Numbered from the stretch's first letter, positions 19,042 through 26,649 are shown. The stretch: DNA of 50,829 bases from UBA2144 sp964506185 (GCA_964506185.1 CAZDKL010000008.1:1-50829); one strand, 5' to 3'. Numbers and translations: made by a program. The notes: generated from the sequence alone by a model not told the origin.

Positions 19042-20568
19042 TTAAGGATTCTGAGGCGGATTCTGTTGAGGCGGTGGATTCTGTGGCTGTGGTTGCGGCT
19101 GAGGCGGAGGAACATCTGCCCATCCGTCACCTGCTCCGTTAATCTGAAGATCCAAAGCCTTGCTCGGATCAGCTGCATTTATATGCGCTCTAAGCTTGGG
19201 GAATGCAGCGTGACTTAAGAGTCCTTCCGGAACTTCCAACACTCCCTGGCTTCTTTTTACCGTAGGTCCGGTTGCAATTTTTACGGAAGCCCATTTGTCC
19301 GTACCTGCATCGGGGCAAAGCGAGATTAGGTTGTTCATTCCCTCCTGTCCTATTGGAGAAGGAGCCGACACAACAATCTCTTTGCTCGAAATCTGAACTT
19401 CGTCTCCGATCTTTACAGTTTCAATTGCCGCAACTCCGTTTGCAGCTTCCAGAGCTTTCTTTAGATCAGGTGAACTTTTTTTAAGTTCAAAAGTTATCAG
19501 GTCGGCTTCAGGATCAATCACATTAAATCCTTCCATTGGAATAGTGACCGTCCATTGTCCGCCGGCCGGCCTTTCTGCTTTATACTCATTTCCTTCCACT
19601 TTTACTTCAGCAGTCGGGGCTCCGAACATTGGTCCATCTTTGGCAGCTGTCTTGAAACCTTTTATATTCGTCTCATTAGCTTTTAATCTTTCCTGCTCTT
19701 CCTCACTCGCACCAACTTCTTTGTACTTTGCAACAATCATACCGAACATATCGGGAGGCGGTTCTTTTGAATCTGGTTTCTCCGCTTTCTTTGCCAACCA
19801 CTCTTCGTATTTTGTTTGAAATTCTGCTTCAACTTCAATCATATAGTCATCTCTTAATTCATATCCCCTGTCTCTTGCCTTCCTCTTGGCCGAATTCATT
19901 CTTAAAGTAGCTGCAAAACCGGTTGCAATCCCCGCGCCCTCCAACCACTTGGCAATAAACTCCTCGATCATCGCTACAAATGTTGATGAATCGATCATAC
20001 CGCGAACTGATTCGGGAAGCATTTTGTACAAACCCTCAATTTTTGATTCGAACTTCTCCCCAGCCGTTCGTAACTCATTAATCCCCTTTATCTCATCATC
20101 CAAATCTTTGGCACTTATGATCAAGGCACCTTCGGCAGCACCTAGATCTCCCGGAGTTAGACCCTCTATTCCCGTAGCCGGATCAATTTGTACTTCGCCA
20201 TCGGTAAGAGCATCTAGTAATTCATTTGCCGTAACTGTTCCATCCTCAAGTATTGTCCCAAACAGCGCAAGCTCCATTGCCGTGTATCGATCCTCTGCCT
20301 CGGGCGGCAAATTGAGTCTGCTTATTTTTTCACTAAGCGCTTCCATGCTTCCGCCTATTCCCTTAAGACCATCAGTGATTCGTCTCTGAAGAAGGTCCCT
20401 TCTAATGTTTTTCGCTTCTTCTTCCTCCGGAGTATCCTTCTTTTCCTTCTTAATCTTGCTTCTGGTAGAAATAGTTCTTCTAAGGTTTTCTAGGCTTCTG
20501 CCTATGTTGACCCACCCTTTACGAACCTGCTCACTTGGGTTCTGTTTGGGTCCAGTTGATTGTGCCAT
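19042..20568 (-). CDS. X protein, 508 aa, helical with Pro/Gln tail, unknown function
   Basis: First gene of the giant cluster. The N-terminal 75 residues are basic and helical (RRTISTRSKIKKEKK), followed by helical regions to about residue 280 with one short hydrophobic helix around 205-218 (GAGIATGFAATL). A second part (about 300-480) looks like a mixed alpha/beta domain with repeated strands (QWTVTIPMEGFNV, ITFELKKS, VQISSKEIVVSAP). The last 22 residues are PQ repeats ending in NPPQNP. No signal peptide and no known motif. A second copy has been reduced to the tail at 8991-9101. A consensus-like promoter lies 35-45 bp upstream. Confidence 0.78.
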   Translation of the reverse strand: MAQSTGPKQNPSEQVRKGWVNIGRSLENLRRTISTRSKIKKEKKDTPEEEEAKNIRRDLLQRRITDGLKGIGGSMEALSEKISRLNLPPEAEDRYTAMELALFGTILEDGTVTANELLDALTDGEVQIDPATGIEGLTPGDLGAAEGALIISAKDLDDEIKGINELRTAGEKFESKIEGLYKMLPESVRGMIDSSTFVAMIEEFIAKWLEGAGIATGFAATLRMNSAKRKARDRGYELRDDYMIEVEAEFQTKYEEWLAKKAEKPDSKEPPPDMFGMIVAKYKEVGASEEEQERLKANETNIKGFKTAAKDGPMFGAPTAEVKVEGNEYKAERPAGGQWTVTIPMEGFNVIDPEADLITFELKKSSPDLKKALEAANGVAAIETVKIGDEVQISSKEIVVSAPSPIGQEGMNNLISLCPDAGTDKWASVKIATGPTVKRSQGVLEVPEGLLSHAAFPKLRAHINAADPSKALDLQINGAGDGWADVPPPQPQPQPQNPPPQQNPPQNP

Positions 20569-20602
20569 AACATTGAGGGGTAAATGTTTGTTTTACGGTT
20601 AA

Positions 20603-20611
20603 ATTATAGCA
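20603..20611 (-). promoter_or_regulatory. extended -10 promoter of the X-Y-Z cluster
   Basis: On the minus strand the sequence reads TGCTATAAT, a perfect TATAAT with an upstream TG, ending 34 bases before the ATG of the X gene. Transcription would start near 20596 and give a leader of roughly 28 bases. No good -35 was seen, which fits an extended -10 promoter. Confidence 0.6.
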
Positions 20612-20633
20612 CAAATGGGCTATTTACTCAAAT

Positions 20634-20734
20634 CCCTCCACCCCTAACCCCTCCTCCAAAGGAGGAGGGGAAGCTAATACCGAATACTACTAAGATTCCC
20701 CCTCTCCATTGGAGAGGGGGCCAGGGGGAGAGGT
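20634..20734. repeat. GC-rich inverted repeats of the CCCCTCTCC family
   Basis: Two hairpins: CCCCTCCTCC.AAAGGAGGAGGGG at the left and CCCCCTCTCC ATT GGAGAGGGGG at the right, followed by another GGGGGAGAGG. The right edge touches the TAG stop of the gap-broken gene, so on the minus strand it is placed like a terminator. The same words form the element at 26462-26649. Confidence 0.7.
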
Positions 20735-20797
20735 CTAAGCAGCATTTTTAAAATCTATCCACTCAACAGGCCCATCTGCATCAATATCCGGCAAATT
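20735..20797 (-). CDS. 3' end of a gene cut by the assembly gap
   Basis: Twenty codons run out of the gap on the minus strand and end with TAG at 20735-20737: the peptide ends DADGPVEWIDFKNAA. The frame is open from the gap edge. Together with the start fragment at 20898-20928 it may be a single short gene spanning the gap; the gap length is nominal, so the gene size is unknown. Too little is visible to name it. Confidence 0.5.
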   Translation of the reverse strand, partial: NLPDIDADGPVEWIDFKNAA

Positions 20798-20897
20798 NNN
20801 NNNNNNNNNNNNNNNNNNNNNNNNNNNNNNNNNNNNNNNNNNNNNNNNNNNNNNNNNNNNNNNNNNNNNNNNNNNNNNNNNNNNNNNNNNNNNNNNN
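20798..20897. other. assembly gap (100 N)
   Basis: Exactly 100 N, the conventional filler for a scaffold gap of unknown length. It interrupts a minus-strand gene. The linkage between the giant cluster and the genes to the right rests on the scaffold, not on read sequence. Confidence 0.95.
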
Positions 20898-20928
20898 GGC
20901 CGTCTTCTGATGGACCGTTTGTACTCAT
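20898..20928 (-). CDS. 5' end of a gene cut by the assembly gap
   Basis: An ATG at 20928 opens MSTNGPSEDG and runs into the gap. It begins one base after the stop codon of the upstream gene (stop at 20930-20932), which is typical spacing for genes in one operon and supports this start. It probably belongs with the fragment at 20735-20797. Confidence 0.5.
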
Positions 20929-20929
20929 A

Positions 20930-21610
20930 TTATGCTGCTAATTCCGTAAGTTCTTCCTCTCCTCTTATCATCCTCTTGCGCAATTTCCCCGTGCTGCTCT
21001 TAAGGCGTAAAAATCTATGAGATCTAAAACCTCTATGAACAGTTCTGAATCCGGGCATCAACGTAGCCAACCATTTTCTTACTCCTCCCGGACACCTTAT
21101 AGCTTTTAATTTGTCCAGTAATGCGTCTAAGTCTGCAGTATCAAGTCCATACTTATCAGCCCGTGCACGAATAGCTTCTACTTCCACATGCAATTCATCT
21201 ATTGTCTCTGCCTCCCACGTAGCCAAATTGTGCGACCTGACGTTCTCGACTATTGGCAATTTTTCAAACCAACTGGCAGTTCTGTGCTCCAAGGCTTTTT
21301 GGTTTAAATCATTGATTAGCTCTTCAACACGCCTAAGTCTATCCCCAACTTCTATAGCCTGATCTCGTTTGCTTTCCGGATCTCTTAGTTGAGCATTGGC
21401 ACGCTCAATTGCTGACCCTTCCCGAGCTCTTACATCGTCATCCAAATGCTCTTCATAAGAATCAACTTCTGCCATTTCATTTCCTGCAATTGCATCCACC
21501 TGACTACCAACATCATCAGTTGCATCATCCAAAGATAATGCTTCACTCAAATCCATTGGTCTGCTGACCTCTGCTTTTTCATTTTCATCTCTTTGATCTT
21601 CAAGTGCCAT
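20930..21610 (-). CDS. hypothetical acidic/basic helical protein (226 aa)
   Basis: Function not recognised. The first 75 residues are acidic and rich in Asp, Glu and Ala, probably disordered; residues 80-170 form amphipathic helices (RLRRVEELINDLNQKALEHR, then DELHVEVEAIRARADKYGL); the C-terminal 55 residues are strongly basic with RKWLATLMPGFRTVHRGFRSHRFLRLK. There is no membrane helix. I use ATG 21610 (MALEDQRDE): the longer frame begins with TTG at 21646, upstream of the -10 box, and so could not lie on that transcript. It reads toward the giant cluster and may belong to it, but the gap prevents a firm statement. Confidence 0.7.
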   Translation of the reverse strand: MALEDQRDENEKAEVSRPMDLSEALSLDDATDDVGSQVDAIAGNEMAEVDSYEEHLDDDVRAREGSAIERANAQLRDPESKRDQAIEVGDRLRRVEELINDLNQKALEHRTASWFEKLPIVENVRSHNLATWEAETIDELHVEVEAIRARADKYGLDTADLDALLDKLKAIRCPGGVRKWLATLMPGFRTVHRGFRSHRFLRLKSSTGKLRKRMIRGEEELTELAA

Positions 21611-21634
21611 ATTATTGAGATTAGTGTTGCTTTC

Positions 21635-21643
21635 ATTATAACA
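21635..21643 (-). promoter_or_regulatory. extended -10 promoter
   Basis: The minus strand reads TGTTATAAT (21643 down to 21635), a perfect -10 box with TG extension, 24 bases before the ATG at 21610. The architecture matches the promoter of the X gene at 20603-20611, so the two may be recognised alike. Confidence 0.6.
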
Positions 21644-21669
21644 CAATTTGGGAATTTTAGGAACCTAGT

Positions 21670-21824
21670 GTTCCGCTTTGGAGCGGAACGAGTTTTGTGG
21701 CTTAGGTATGCGGAAAAGTCTAAGTCATAGAAAGATTTTTTTGAGGGGGTATTGACGACCGGTTGGTAACTGACACAATACTGGCGACCCGCCCACCCTG
21801 AGCTCATACCCCGCCCCTGGGCCT
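21670..21824 (-). repeat. dispersed repeat R1, copy B
   Basis: Inverted copy of R1. From left to right: 20-bp palindrome-like hairpin GTTCCGCTTTGGAGCGGAAC (21670-21689), the GTCTAAGTCATAGAAAGATTT block, GTATTGACG with a matching CAATAC, then GCCCACCCTGAGCTCATACCCC and a C-rich end. It occupies the gap between divergent genes. Confidence 0.8.
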
Positions 21825-21859
21825 GTCAGCCGTAGCCATAGCGTCGCAATTCTAGAGAC

Positions 21860-21913
21860 GCCATCCTACGCGCTTCGCGGCTTCGGATGGCAGCCTTCGC
21901 TATGCGAAGGCTG
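21860..21913. repeat. two adjacent hairpins
   Basis: First hairpin: GCCATCC at 21860-21866 pairs with GGATGGC at 21885-21891, with an inner CGCGCTTCGCGG loop that folds too. Second: CAGCCTTCGC (21891-21900) pairs perfectly with GCGAAGGCTG (21904-21913) over a TAT loop. They lie next to R1 copy B, upstream of the ribosome-factor gene. Role unknown. Confidence 0.65.
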
Positions 21914-21949
21914 GGGGGAGGGTGCATTAAAGAGGTGCATTTATTTTTA

Positions 21950-21958
21950 TGGTATTCT
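21950..21958 (+). promoter_or_regulatory. putative extended -10 promoter of the HPF-like gene
   Basis: TGGTATTCT has the TGn extension followed by a -10-like TATTCT. It would give a leader of about 30 bases before ATG 21996. No clear -35 is visible. Tentative. Confidence 0.4.
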
Positions 21959-21995
21959 GTCCCCAACCTATCCCCTACCATCTAACATTCTTCTT

Positions 21996-22322
21996 ATGAA
22001 CATCCTCCACTTAGAAAAAGGTTTTGTTTATTCCGATCGTCAACTGCTTCAAATCGCCAGGAAAGTGGGAAAAATGGCCACTTACTGCAAGCGTATTAAA
22101 GATGAGAGTTCATCAATTAGAATCGATGCTGACGCAAGGAGCACAAAGAAAGGTCGAGATAAGATGAAAGTGTCCATGACCGTGGAGTTGCCCGGGAAGG
22201 TTCTGAGGGCTGAGTCCAGAAGACCGGATCCCGTCGAAGCTGTGGACAGATGTATAGAGAAATTGGAGCCTCAGATAAAGAAGTACAAAGAGCTACGAAC
22301 TGGGAGGAGGTCGAAGAAGTAA
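21996..22322 (+). CDS. ribosome hibernation factor, short HPF/RaiA family
   Basis: A 108-aa protein with the layout of the sigma-54 modulation/S30EA family that binds the 30S decoding region and stops translation under stress. Visible hallmarks: an N-terminal segment with SDRQLLQIARKVGKMATYCKRIKD (first helix), a central strand pair with KVSMTVELPGKVLRAES, and a second helix DPVEAVDRCIEKLEPQIKKYKE, which matches the family pattern of D..eAid...kLe.qi.kyK. The basic C-terminus (RTGRRSKK) suits rRNA contact. Length equals the short HPF/YfiA type without the C-terminal dimerisation domain. Similarity was judged by eye, so the assignment is good but not certain. Confidence 0.78.
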   Translation: MNILHLEKGFVYSDRQLLQIARKVGKMATYCKRIKDESSSIRIDADARSTKKGRDKMKVSMTVELPGKVLRAESRRPDPVEAVDRCIEKLEPQIKKYKELRTGRRSKK

Positions 22323-22323
22323 T

Positions 22324-22428
22324 TAACAGCAAATAGCTGATTAGCAGATTAGCTGATTAGCTCTATATGCAATAGCAATGAAATTGTGAGCTAATCTGCT
22401 AATTGCCAATCTGCTAATCTGCCATTTG
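22324..22428. repeat. quasi-palindrome of CTAATCTG/CAGATTAG words
   Basis: Left half has GATTAGCAGATTAGCTGATTAGC, right half GCTAATCTGCTAATTGCCAATCTGC and another CTAATCTGCC, giving a long imperfect hairpin built from eight-base words. It begins directly after the stop of the HPF-like gene, as a terminator would. The same words occur inside two coding genes (4025-4109 and 47187-47218). Confidence 0.75.
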
Positions 22429-22442
22429 TTCTATCTTTAATA

Positions 22443-22448
22443 TACAAT
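22443..22448 (+). promoter_or_regulatory. -10 box placed for a leaderless transcript
   Basis: TACAAT (within TATACAAT) lies seven bases before ATG 22456, so initiation would begin at or next to the A of the ATG. No Shine-Dalgarno sequence precedes the gene. Confidence 0.5.
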
Positions 22449-22455
22449 ACCACCA

Positions 22456-23967
22456 ATGCATAGACTGCTTACCACCATCTTCGCCATCGCAATCCTAATT
22501 ACAACCACCACTTCAGCCCAACAGCCGGAGAGGCTTACTGATGAACCACTGACTCCGATAATCACAGGACCAGAGGAGATTATGGTTGGCAGAACCCTTG
22601 TGCTTGATGCCTCATCAAGCAAAGGGCTTGGTGAAAATACTGAGTATCGCTGGTATATAGAAGGAATCCCCCAACCCGTAAGCCGCACTGTTGAGGTTGT
22701 GTATACGCCCGAGAAGACCGGCACTGTTCCAATCCGATTAGTTATCAATACCGTAATAGACGGCGAAGAACTGGAAGCAGAAACTCAAAGGGTTGTAGTT
22801 GTTTTCGAACGAAAGATTGCTCTGGTTGCAGACTCGACCATTCCGCAAGATAAGCTGATACTCCATCAGGAAACTGCAGCTAAAGAAGGAGTATATTTAA
22901 GAGTAGTACAACCCGTCGGTCCCACATTGCCTGTTAGTACGGAAGAAGCAATATTTAATGCTCTCTCCGAAAAGACCAATGCACTTTTTGGAGCGGAATC
23001 CATAGTGCTCTGGACAGACGGCATTACTGGACTTCAGGCATTAATGCGAATGGTAGAATCGGATCCGAGCAAAACTGCCGGAATAGAAAATCAGACAATA
23101 ATAATGATAACTGATAGGAGCCTTAAGACTTTATCCAGAACTGTTCGCGGACCGTTCTCTGTTCTTGAACCTGACCAAATATTAATAACTAGAAAGGAAG
23201 CAATTAATCCTCTCATTGCAGCAAATAATACTGATGCCTTCTTGGAGGATATAGAACAAAGAGATATTGATTTCCTGATCATCGATGAGTCTTCGACCAT
23301 GATTCGCCCATGGAACTTAATGTCTTCCTTGGTCAACTACATGCTCACACACGGAGTATCAAGCCAAATTGTTATTCTTCTTTTGCTCTTGCCGGTAATT
23401 GCGATGATCATTGCTTTTCTTAAGCAAGTTATTGGAATTACAACGTTCGGACTTTATACACCTTCTGTGGTGGCCCTGAGCTTTTTGGCTCTTGGCTGGC
23501 AAATAGGACTCCTCTTTATATTGTTTATTCTTATCACAGGATATTTAACCAGAGAGCTTCTAAGAAAATGGCGCCTCTTATATATACCGCGAGTTGCCAT
23601 CGTGCTGACTGTGGTAAGTATAACCCTGCTGATTCTTTTGGGAATTGGCGCCTCTTTGGATATTACTTTTGGACGAGATACGATTTTTATTCTCCTTATT
23701 ATGTCCACGCTGGCAGAAAGTTTTCTTACAATGAAAGCGGAAGAAGGATTCATTGGTGCAACAATCGGAATTGGTGAAACAATTCTTGCTGCATTGATTT
23801 GTGTTTTTATAGTATCCCGACCTTTCCTCCAGTCATTCCTCCTTGCGTATCCGGAGGTGATCTTGCTGACTATTGTCGTTGATGCGGGGCTTGGAAAATG
23901 GACAGGCCTTAGACTGGTTGAATACTTCAGGTTCAAAGAAGTTTTGAGTCATCTCCAAGAAGAATAA
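22456..23967 (+). CDS. PKD-domain protein with C-terminal 7TM module (7TM_transglut type)
   Basis: A 503-aa membrane protein. Signal sequence (1-22, ends SAQQ), an extracellular PKD-like beta domain (about 35-115, with ITGPEEIMVGRTLVLDASSS and YRWYIEG), an alpha/beta region (about 117-295) and a block of about seven hydrophobic helices (305-480) with TTFGLYTPSVVALSFLALGW and TLAESFLTMKAEEGF. The helical block resembles the 7TM module often fused to an inactive transglutaminase; in many bacteria that gene stands beside a RimK-related ligase, exactly as here. Established knowledge covers the genomic pairing only; the job is unknown. Here a PKD domain replaces the transglutaminase-like domain, or that domain is too diverged to see. 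Confidence 0.8.
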   Translation: MHRLLTTIFAIAILITTTTSAQQPERLTDEPLTPIITGPEEIMVGRTLVLDASSSKGLGENTEYRWYIEGIPQPVSRTVEVVYTPEKTGTVPIRLVINTVIDGEELEAETQRVVVVFERKIALVADSTIPQDKLILHQETAAKEGVYLRVVQPVGPTLPVSTEEAIFNALSEKTNALFGAESIVLWTDGITGLQALMRMVESDPSKTAGIENQTIIMITDRSLKTLSRTVRGPFSVLEPDQILITRKEAINPLIAANNTDAFLEDIEQRDIDFLIIDESSTMIRPWNLMSSLVNYMLTHGVSSQIVILLLLLPVIAMIIAFLKQVIGITTFGLYTPSVVALSFLALGWQIGLLFILFILITGYLTRELLRKWRLLYIPRVAIVLTVVSITLLILLGIGASLDITFGRDTIFILLIMSTLAESFLTMKAEEGFIGATIGIGETILAALICVFIVSRPFLQSFLLAYPEVILLTIVVDAGLGKWTGLRLVEYFRFKEVLSHLQEE

Positions 23968-23998
23968 TCGCCTAAATTTTTATGTTAATTCGTGCATT

Positions 23999-24053
23999 CG
24001 AGTGAGTAGTGTGTAGTGTGTAGACTACTCACTACCCACTACTCACTTATTCG
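23999..24053. repeat. hairpin of GTAGTGA heptamers
   Basis: The left arm repeats GAGTAGT GTGTAGT GTGTAGA, the right arm CTACTCACTACCCACTACTCACT; they pair over most of their length. A sister copy lies at 28560-28606. It follows the 7TM gene and precedes the ligase fusion gene. Confidence 0.75.
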
Positions 24054-24084
24054 ATATTCCAGTACTCTATAGACAACTTCAACT

Positions 24085-26460
24085 ATGCAATTAAGAACTA
24101 TTTTCCGATCTGGCATTCTAGGCATTAACGCACGCAACCTTTTGTACATCAAACCTTTCAATCCAAAGAAAGCGATGGCCTTTGCTGATGATAAACTTAA
24201 AACTAAAGCTTTTCTGATGGCTCGTGGTATCCCAGCCGCAAAGATTTATGCAAGACTTGAAAGCAGACAACAGCTCAGGCAATTCGACTTCAAGCAATTG
24301 CCAGATGAGTGCGTGCTTAAACCTAACTTTGGTTTTGGCGGAGAAGGAATAATTGTTTTGAAGGGAAGAAATAAGCAGGGAAGATTCCTGAAAAACGGTA
24401 AGATTCCGGTTCCCAACAAAGAACTAGAACAACATATAGAAGATATTATTGACGGGAAGTTTTCCTTAGGAGGACGCCGCGATACTGCATTTTTCGAACA
24501 GATTCTCATCCCACACGAGAGCTTATCCCGATTTCGTCCGGCGGGACTTCCCGATATTCGTGTAATTGTCTTTAATTTGGTACCGGTTATGGCGATGATA
24601 AGAATTCCGACCAAAGAAAGTGATGGCAAAGCCAATATCCACCTTGGAGGCATCGGAATTGGAATTGATATTTCGAAAGGTGTAACAACTCATGGCGCAC
24701 AATACCACGGAATAATCAAAGAATTACCACATGGAGGATCTGTATCCGGAGTTGAGTTACCTTATTGGGATGATATTTTAAATATCAGTTCTAAGATTCA
24801 GTACCTGACCAACGTTGGATATCTAGCCGTTGATATTACTATTGATCAAAATCTCGGCCCCGCGGTTCTGGAAGTTAACGCTCGCGGAGGACTGATGGTT
24901 CAGCTTGCAAATCTTGCGCCGCTTAAATCAAGATTGGAAAGGGTAAAAGGCCTTAAAGTCGGGTCCCCTGAAAAGGGAGTAAGAATGAGCAAAGACTTGT
25001 TTGGTGAAAAGAAATCCGAAGAAAAAATCGAAGATGACTCCAAGCCAGTACTTGGTACTCACGAAATTATCGAAGTAACAGGATCAGGAGAAACTATTTC
25101 TGTACCTTGTTTGATATCTCCAGGAAAAGAAAGAACGATTTTTGCACCCGAATTGCTGGATAAATTGGTAGAAAAGGGAGCAGCGAAAGTAAAAGATAAA
25201 ACCGAAGATACTTACAAAGTTAAATTTTCTTTGGGTGGTGAAAAAATCCAAACATTGGTAATAAAAAAGGATGTTCCATCGGATGATGTGCAGGCAATTA
25301 TTGGAAAACGTGATCTTGGACCATTCCTTATAGATCCTTCTAAGGATTCAGGAGGGAAGCCCATGGAGTCTGCAGTTAAAACTGACTTGAGAGCTATGGA
25401 TAACACGCTAGCTCAACTGGATCGGGATCTTTTGATTATTAAATACCTTAAACCGATAAACTTATCTGAGGAAAGACAAAGATTAATCGAAGACATGCGT
25501 TACAATCCCACTTTTATTTATCCGGAAGTTGCATTGGATCTTAATGAAATTGAAAAAAAGCTGTCTACTCCATTGCAACACAGCTCTCCACTTGGCGAAC
25601 TGCTGGAAAAGAAGCGACGAGAGCTTTTACAAAGAATTAAACTTCTAAAAACACGTGGAGATGCTGGTAATTTCACAGAAGAATCTAAAAAACTTTTCGG
25701 AGAACCCACAGGAAAACTGATTAAGTCTGCTAAGAAGATTTTGGACAGAAGAAGAGCCTGCGATCTTCCGGAGCCTCTAAGTAAACAGCTGAATCCGGAC
25801 GAAGTAAAAAAGATTTTTGAAGAGGTGCTCGAAAAATACACATTGGAAGATTGGAAAGTATCTATCCGTCCCAAGTTAGTGGCCGATTGCACGGTCGGCG
25901 GCAAGAATATATACATTCGAGAGGGTGCAATGTTTGAAAAAACTCATGTTGCATCTCTTATTGCGCATGAAATTGAAACTCATGTATTAACTTCGGAGAA
26001 TGGAGCACATCAACCCTACGCACTTCTTAGAAGAGGATGTGCAAAGTACATAGACACTCAGGAAGGCCTTGCGATTCACAATCAGAATGGAGTTTTATCT
26101 CCGCATCACGAGAAAAAATTCAACGCCCCAAGAAATGTACTCGGAATTGAATTCGGACTAGACCATTCATTCGCAGACACCAGAGCATATCTGTCGGATG
26201 AACTCGGTTATTCCCGTGAAAAAGCAATGACTCAGGCAATTGCAATTAAACGAGGCCTTGGAGATACATCAGAACGCGGAGGATTTACCAAAGGAGTCGT
26301 ATACCTTAGAGGATTTCTCTCAATCGAAAAATTTCTTGCGAACGGTGGAGACTTAAGACGTCTTTATGTAGGCAAAATTGCACTGGAAGATCTAGAGCTT
26401 GTTGAAGAGTTGCCGGAACTTAAGGAACCACTGATCATTCCTGAGTTTTTGAGGGAGTAA
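24085..26460 (+). CDS. fusion: RimK-like glutamate ligase + RimB-like domain + DUF1704 (QEGLA) metallopeptidase
   Basis: A 791-aa protein with three parts. Residues 1-300: ATP-grasp domain of the RimK-related ligase type, with CVLKPNFGFGGEGIIVLKG, the PDIRVIVFN strand and the metal-binding AVLEVNARGGL. Residues about 320-420: a RimB/ATP-dependent-zinc-protease-like domain (LGTHEIIEV at its start, AIIGKRDLGPFLIDPSKDS at its end), but the expected DTGA motif is missing. Residues 430-791: DUF1704 domain with HEIETH (628-633) and TQEGLA (658-663), the family of tyrosine carboxypeptidases that includes MATCAP. RimK adds glutamate to C-terminal tails, DUF1704 enzymes remove a terminal residue; in one chain they could edit a protein tail. 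Substrate unknown. It follows the 7TM gene in the same direction. Confidence 0.85.
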   Translation: MQLRTIFRSGILGINARNLLYIKPFNPKKAMAFADDKLKTKAFLMARGIPAAKIYARLESRQQLRQFDFKQLPDECVLKPNFGFGGEGIIVLKGRNKQGRFLKNGKIPVPNKELEQHIEDIIDGKFSLGGRRDTAFFEQILIPHESLSRFRPAGLPDIRVIVFNLVPVMAMIRIPTKESDGKANIHLGGIGIGIDISKGVTTHGAQYHGIIKELPHGGSVSGVELPYWDDILNISSKIQYLTNVGYLAVDITIDQNLGPAVLEVNARGGLMVQLANLAPLKSRLERVKGLKVGSPEKGVRMSKDLFGEKKSEEKIEDDSKPVLGTHEIIEVTGSGETISVPCLISPGKERTIFAPELLDKLVEKGAAKVKDKTEDTYKVKFSLGGEKIQTLVIKKDVPSDDVQAIIGKRDLGPFLIDPSKDSGGKPMESAVKTDLRAMDNTLAQLDRDLLIIKYLKPINLSEERQRLIEDMRYNPTFIYPEVALDLNEIEKKLSTPLQHSSPLGELLEKKRRELLQRIKLLKTRGDAGNFTEESKKLFGEPTGKLIKSAKKILDRRRACDLPEPLSKQLNPDEVKKIFEEVLEKYTLEDWKVSIRPKLVADCTVGGKNIYIREGAMFEKTHVASLIAHEIETHVLTSENGAHQPYALLRRGCAKYIDTQEGLAIHNQNGVLSPHHEKKFNAPRNVLGIEFGLDHSFADTRAYLSDELGYSREKAMTQAIAIKRGLGDTSERGGFTKGVVYLRGFLSIEKFLANGGDLRRLYVGKIALEDLELVEELPELKEPLIIPEFLRE

Positions 26461-26461
26461 T

Positions 26462-26649
26462 TAGCGACCTCACCCCAAACCCCTCTCCTACCATCCCCGC
26501 CTGCCTGCCAGGAGAGGGGCTTACTTGCCTCAAGCAAGTTCTCCCCCTCTCCTTGTAGGCCTTAATAAATACATTGACAACTAAATAATTCGATTTGATC
26601 AATATCTGAGAGGTGTTGAAGGAGAGGGGGCCGGGGGGTGAGGTCGCTA
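26462..26649. repeat. 188-bp element with perfect 15-bp terminal inverted repeats
   Basis: The left end TAGCGACCTCACCCC (26462-26476) is the exact reverse complement of 26635-26649. Inside, CCCCTCTCC and GGAGAGGGG words extend the symmetry. It fills the space between two convergent genes, and its right end contains the TAG stop of the DUF3048 gene. It can act as a two-way terminator; the TIRs also fit a MITE-like mobile element. No flanking target duplication is evident. Confidence 0.75.

Noticed and set aside
18632..19123. Longer Y protein of 163 aa starting at 19123
   Set aside because: The extra 28 residues are low-complexity Ser/Thr/Ala coming from the Pro/Gln tail of X in another frame, and Y' starts at the equivalent of MRQKETPD.
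4302..20568. Giant genes as phage tape-measure or tail genes of a prophage
   Set aside because: There is no capsid, portal, terminase, integrase or lysis gene nearby; neighbours are housekeeping genes and the Y and X partners do not look like phage tail proteins. Structural homology is not excluded.
21860..21913. Adjacent hairpins as a riboswitch for the HPF-like gene
   Set aside because: They lie upstream of the likely promoter at 21950-21958 and show no known aptamer pattern.
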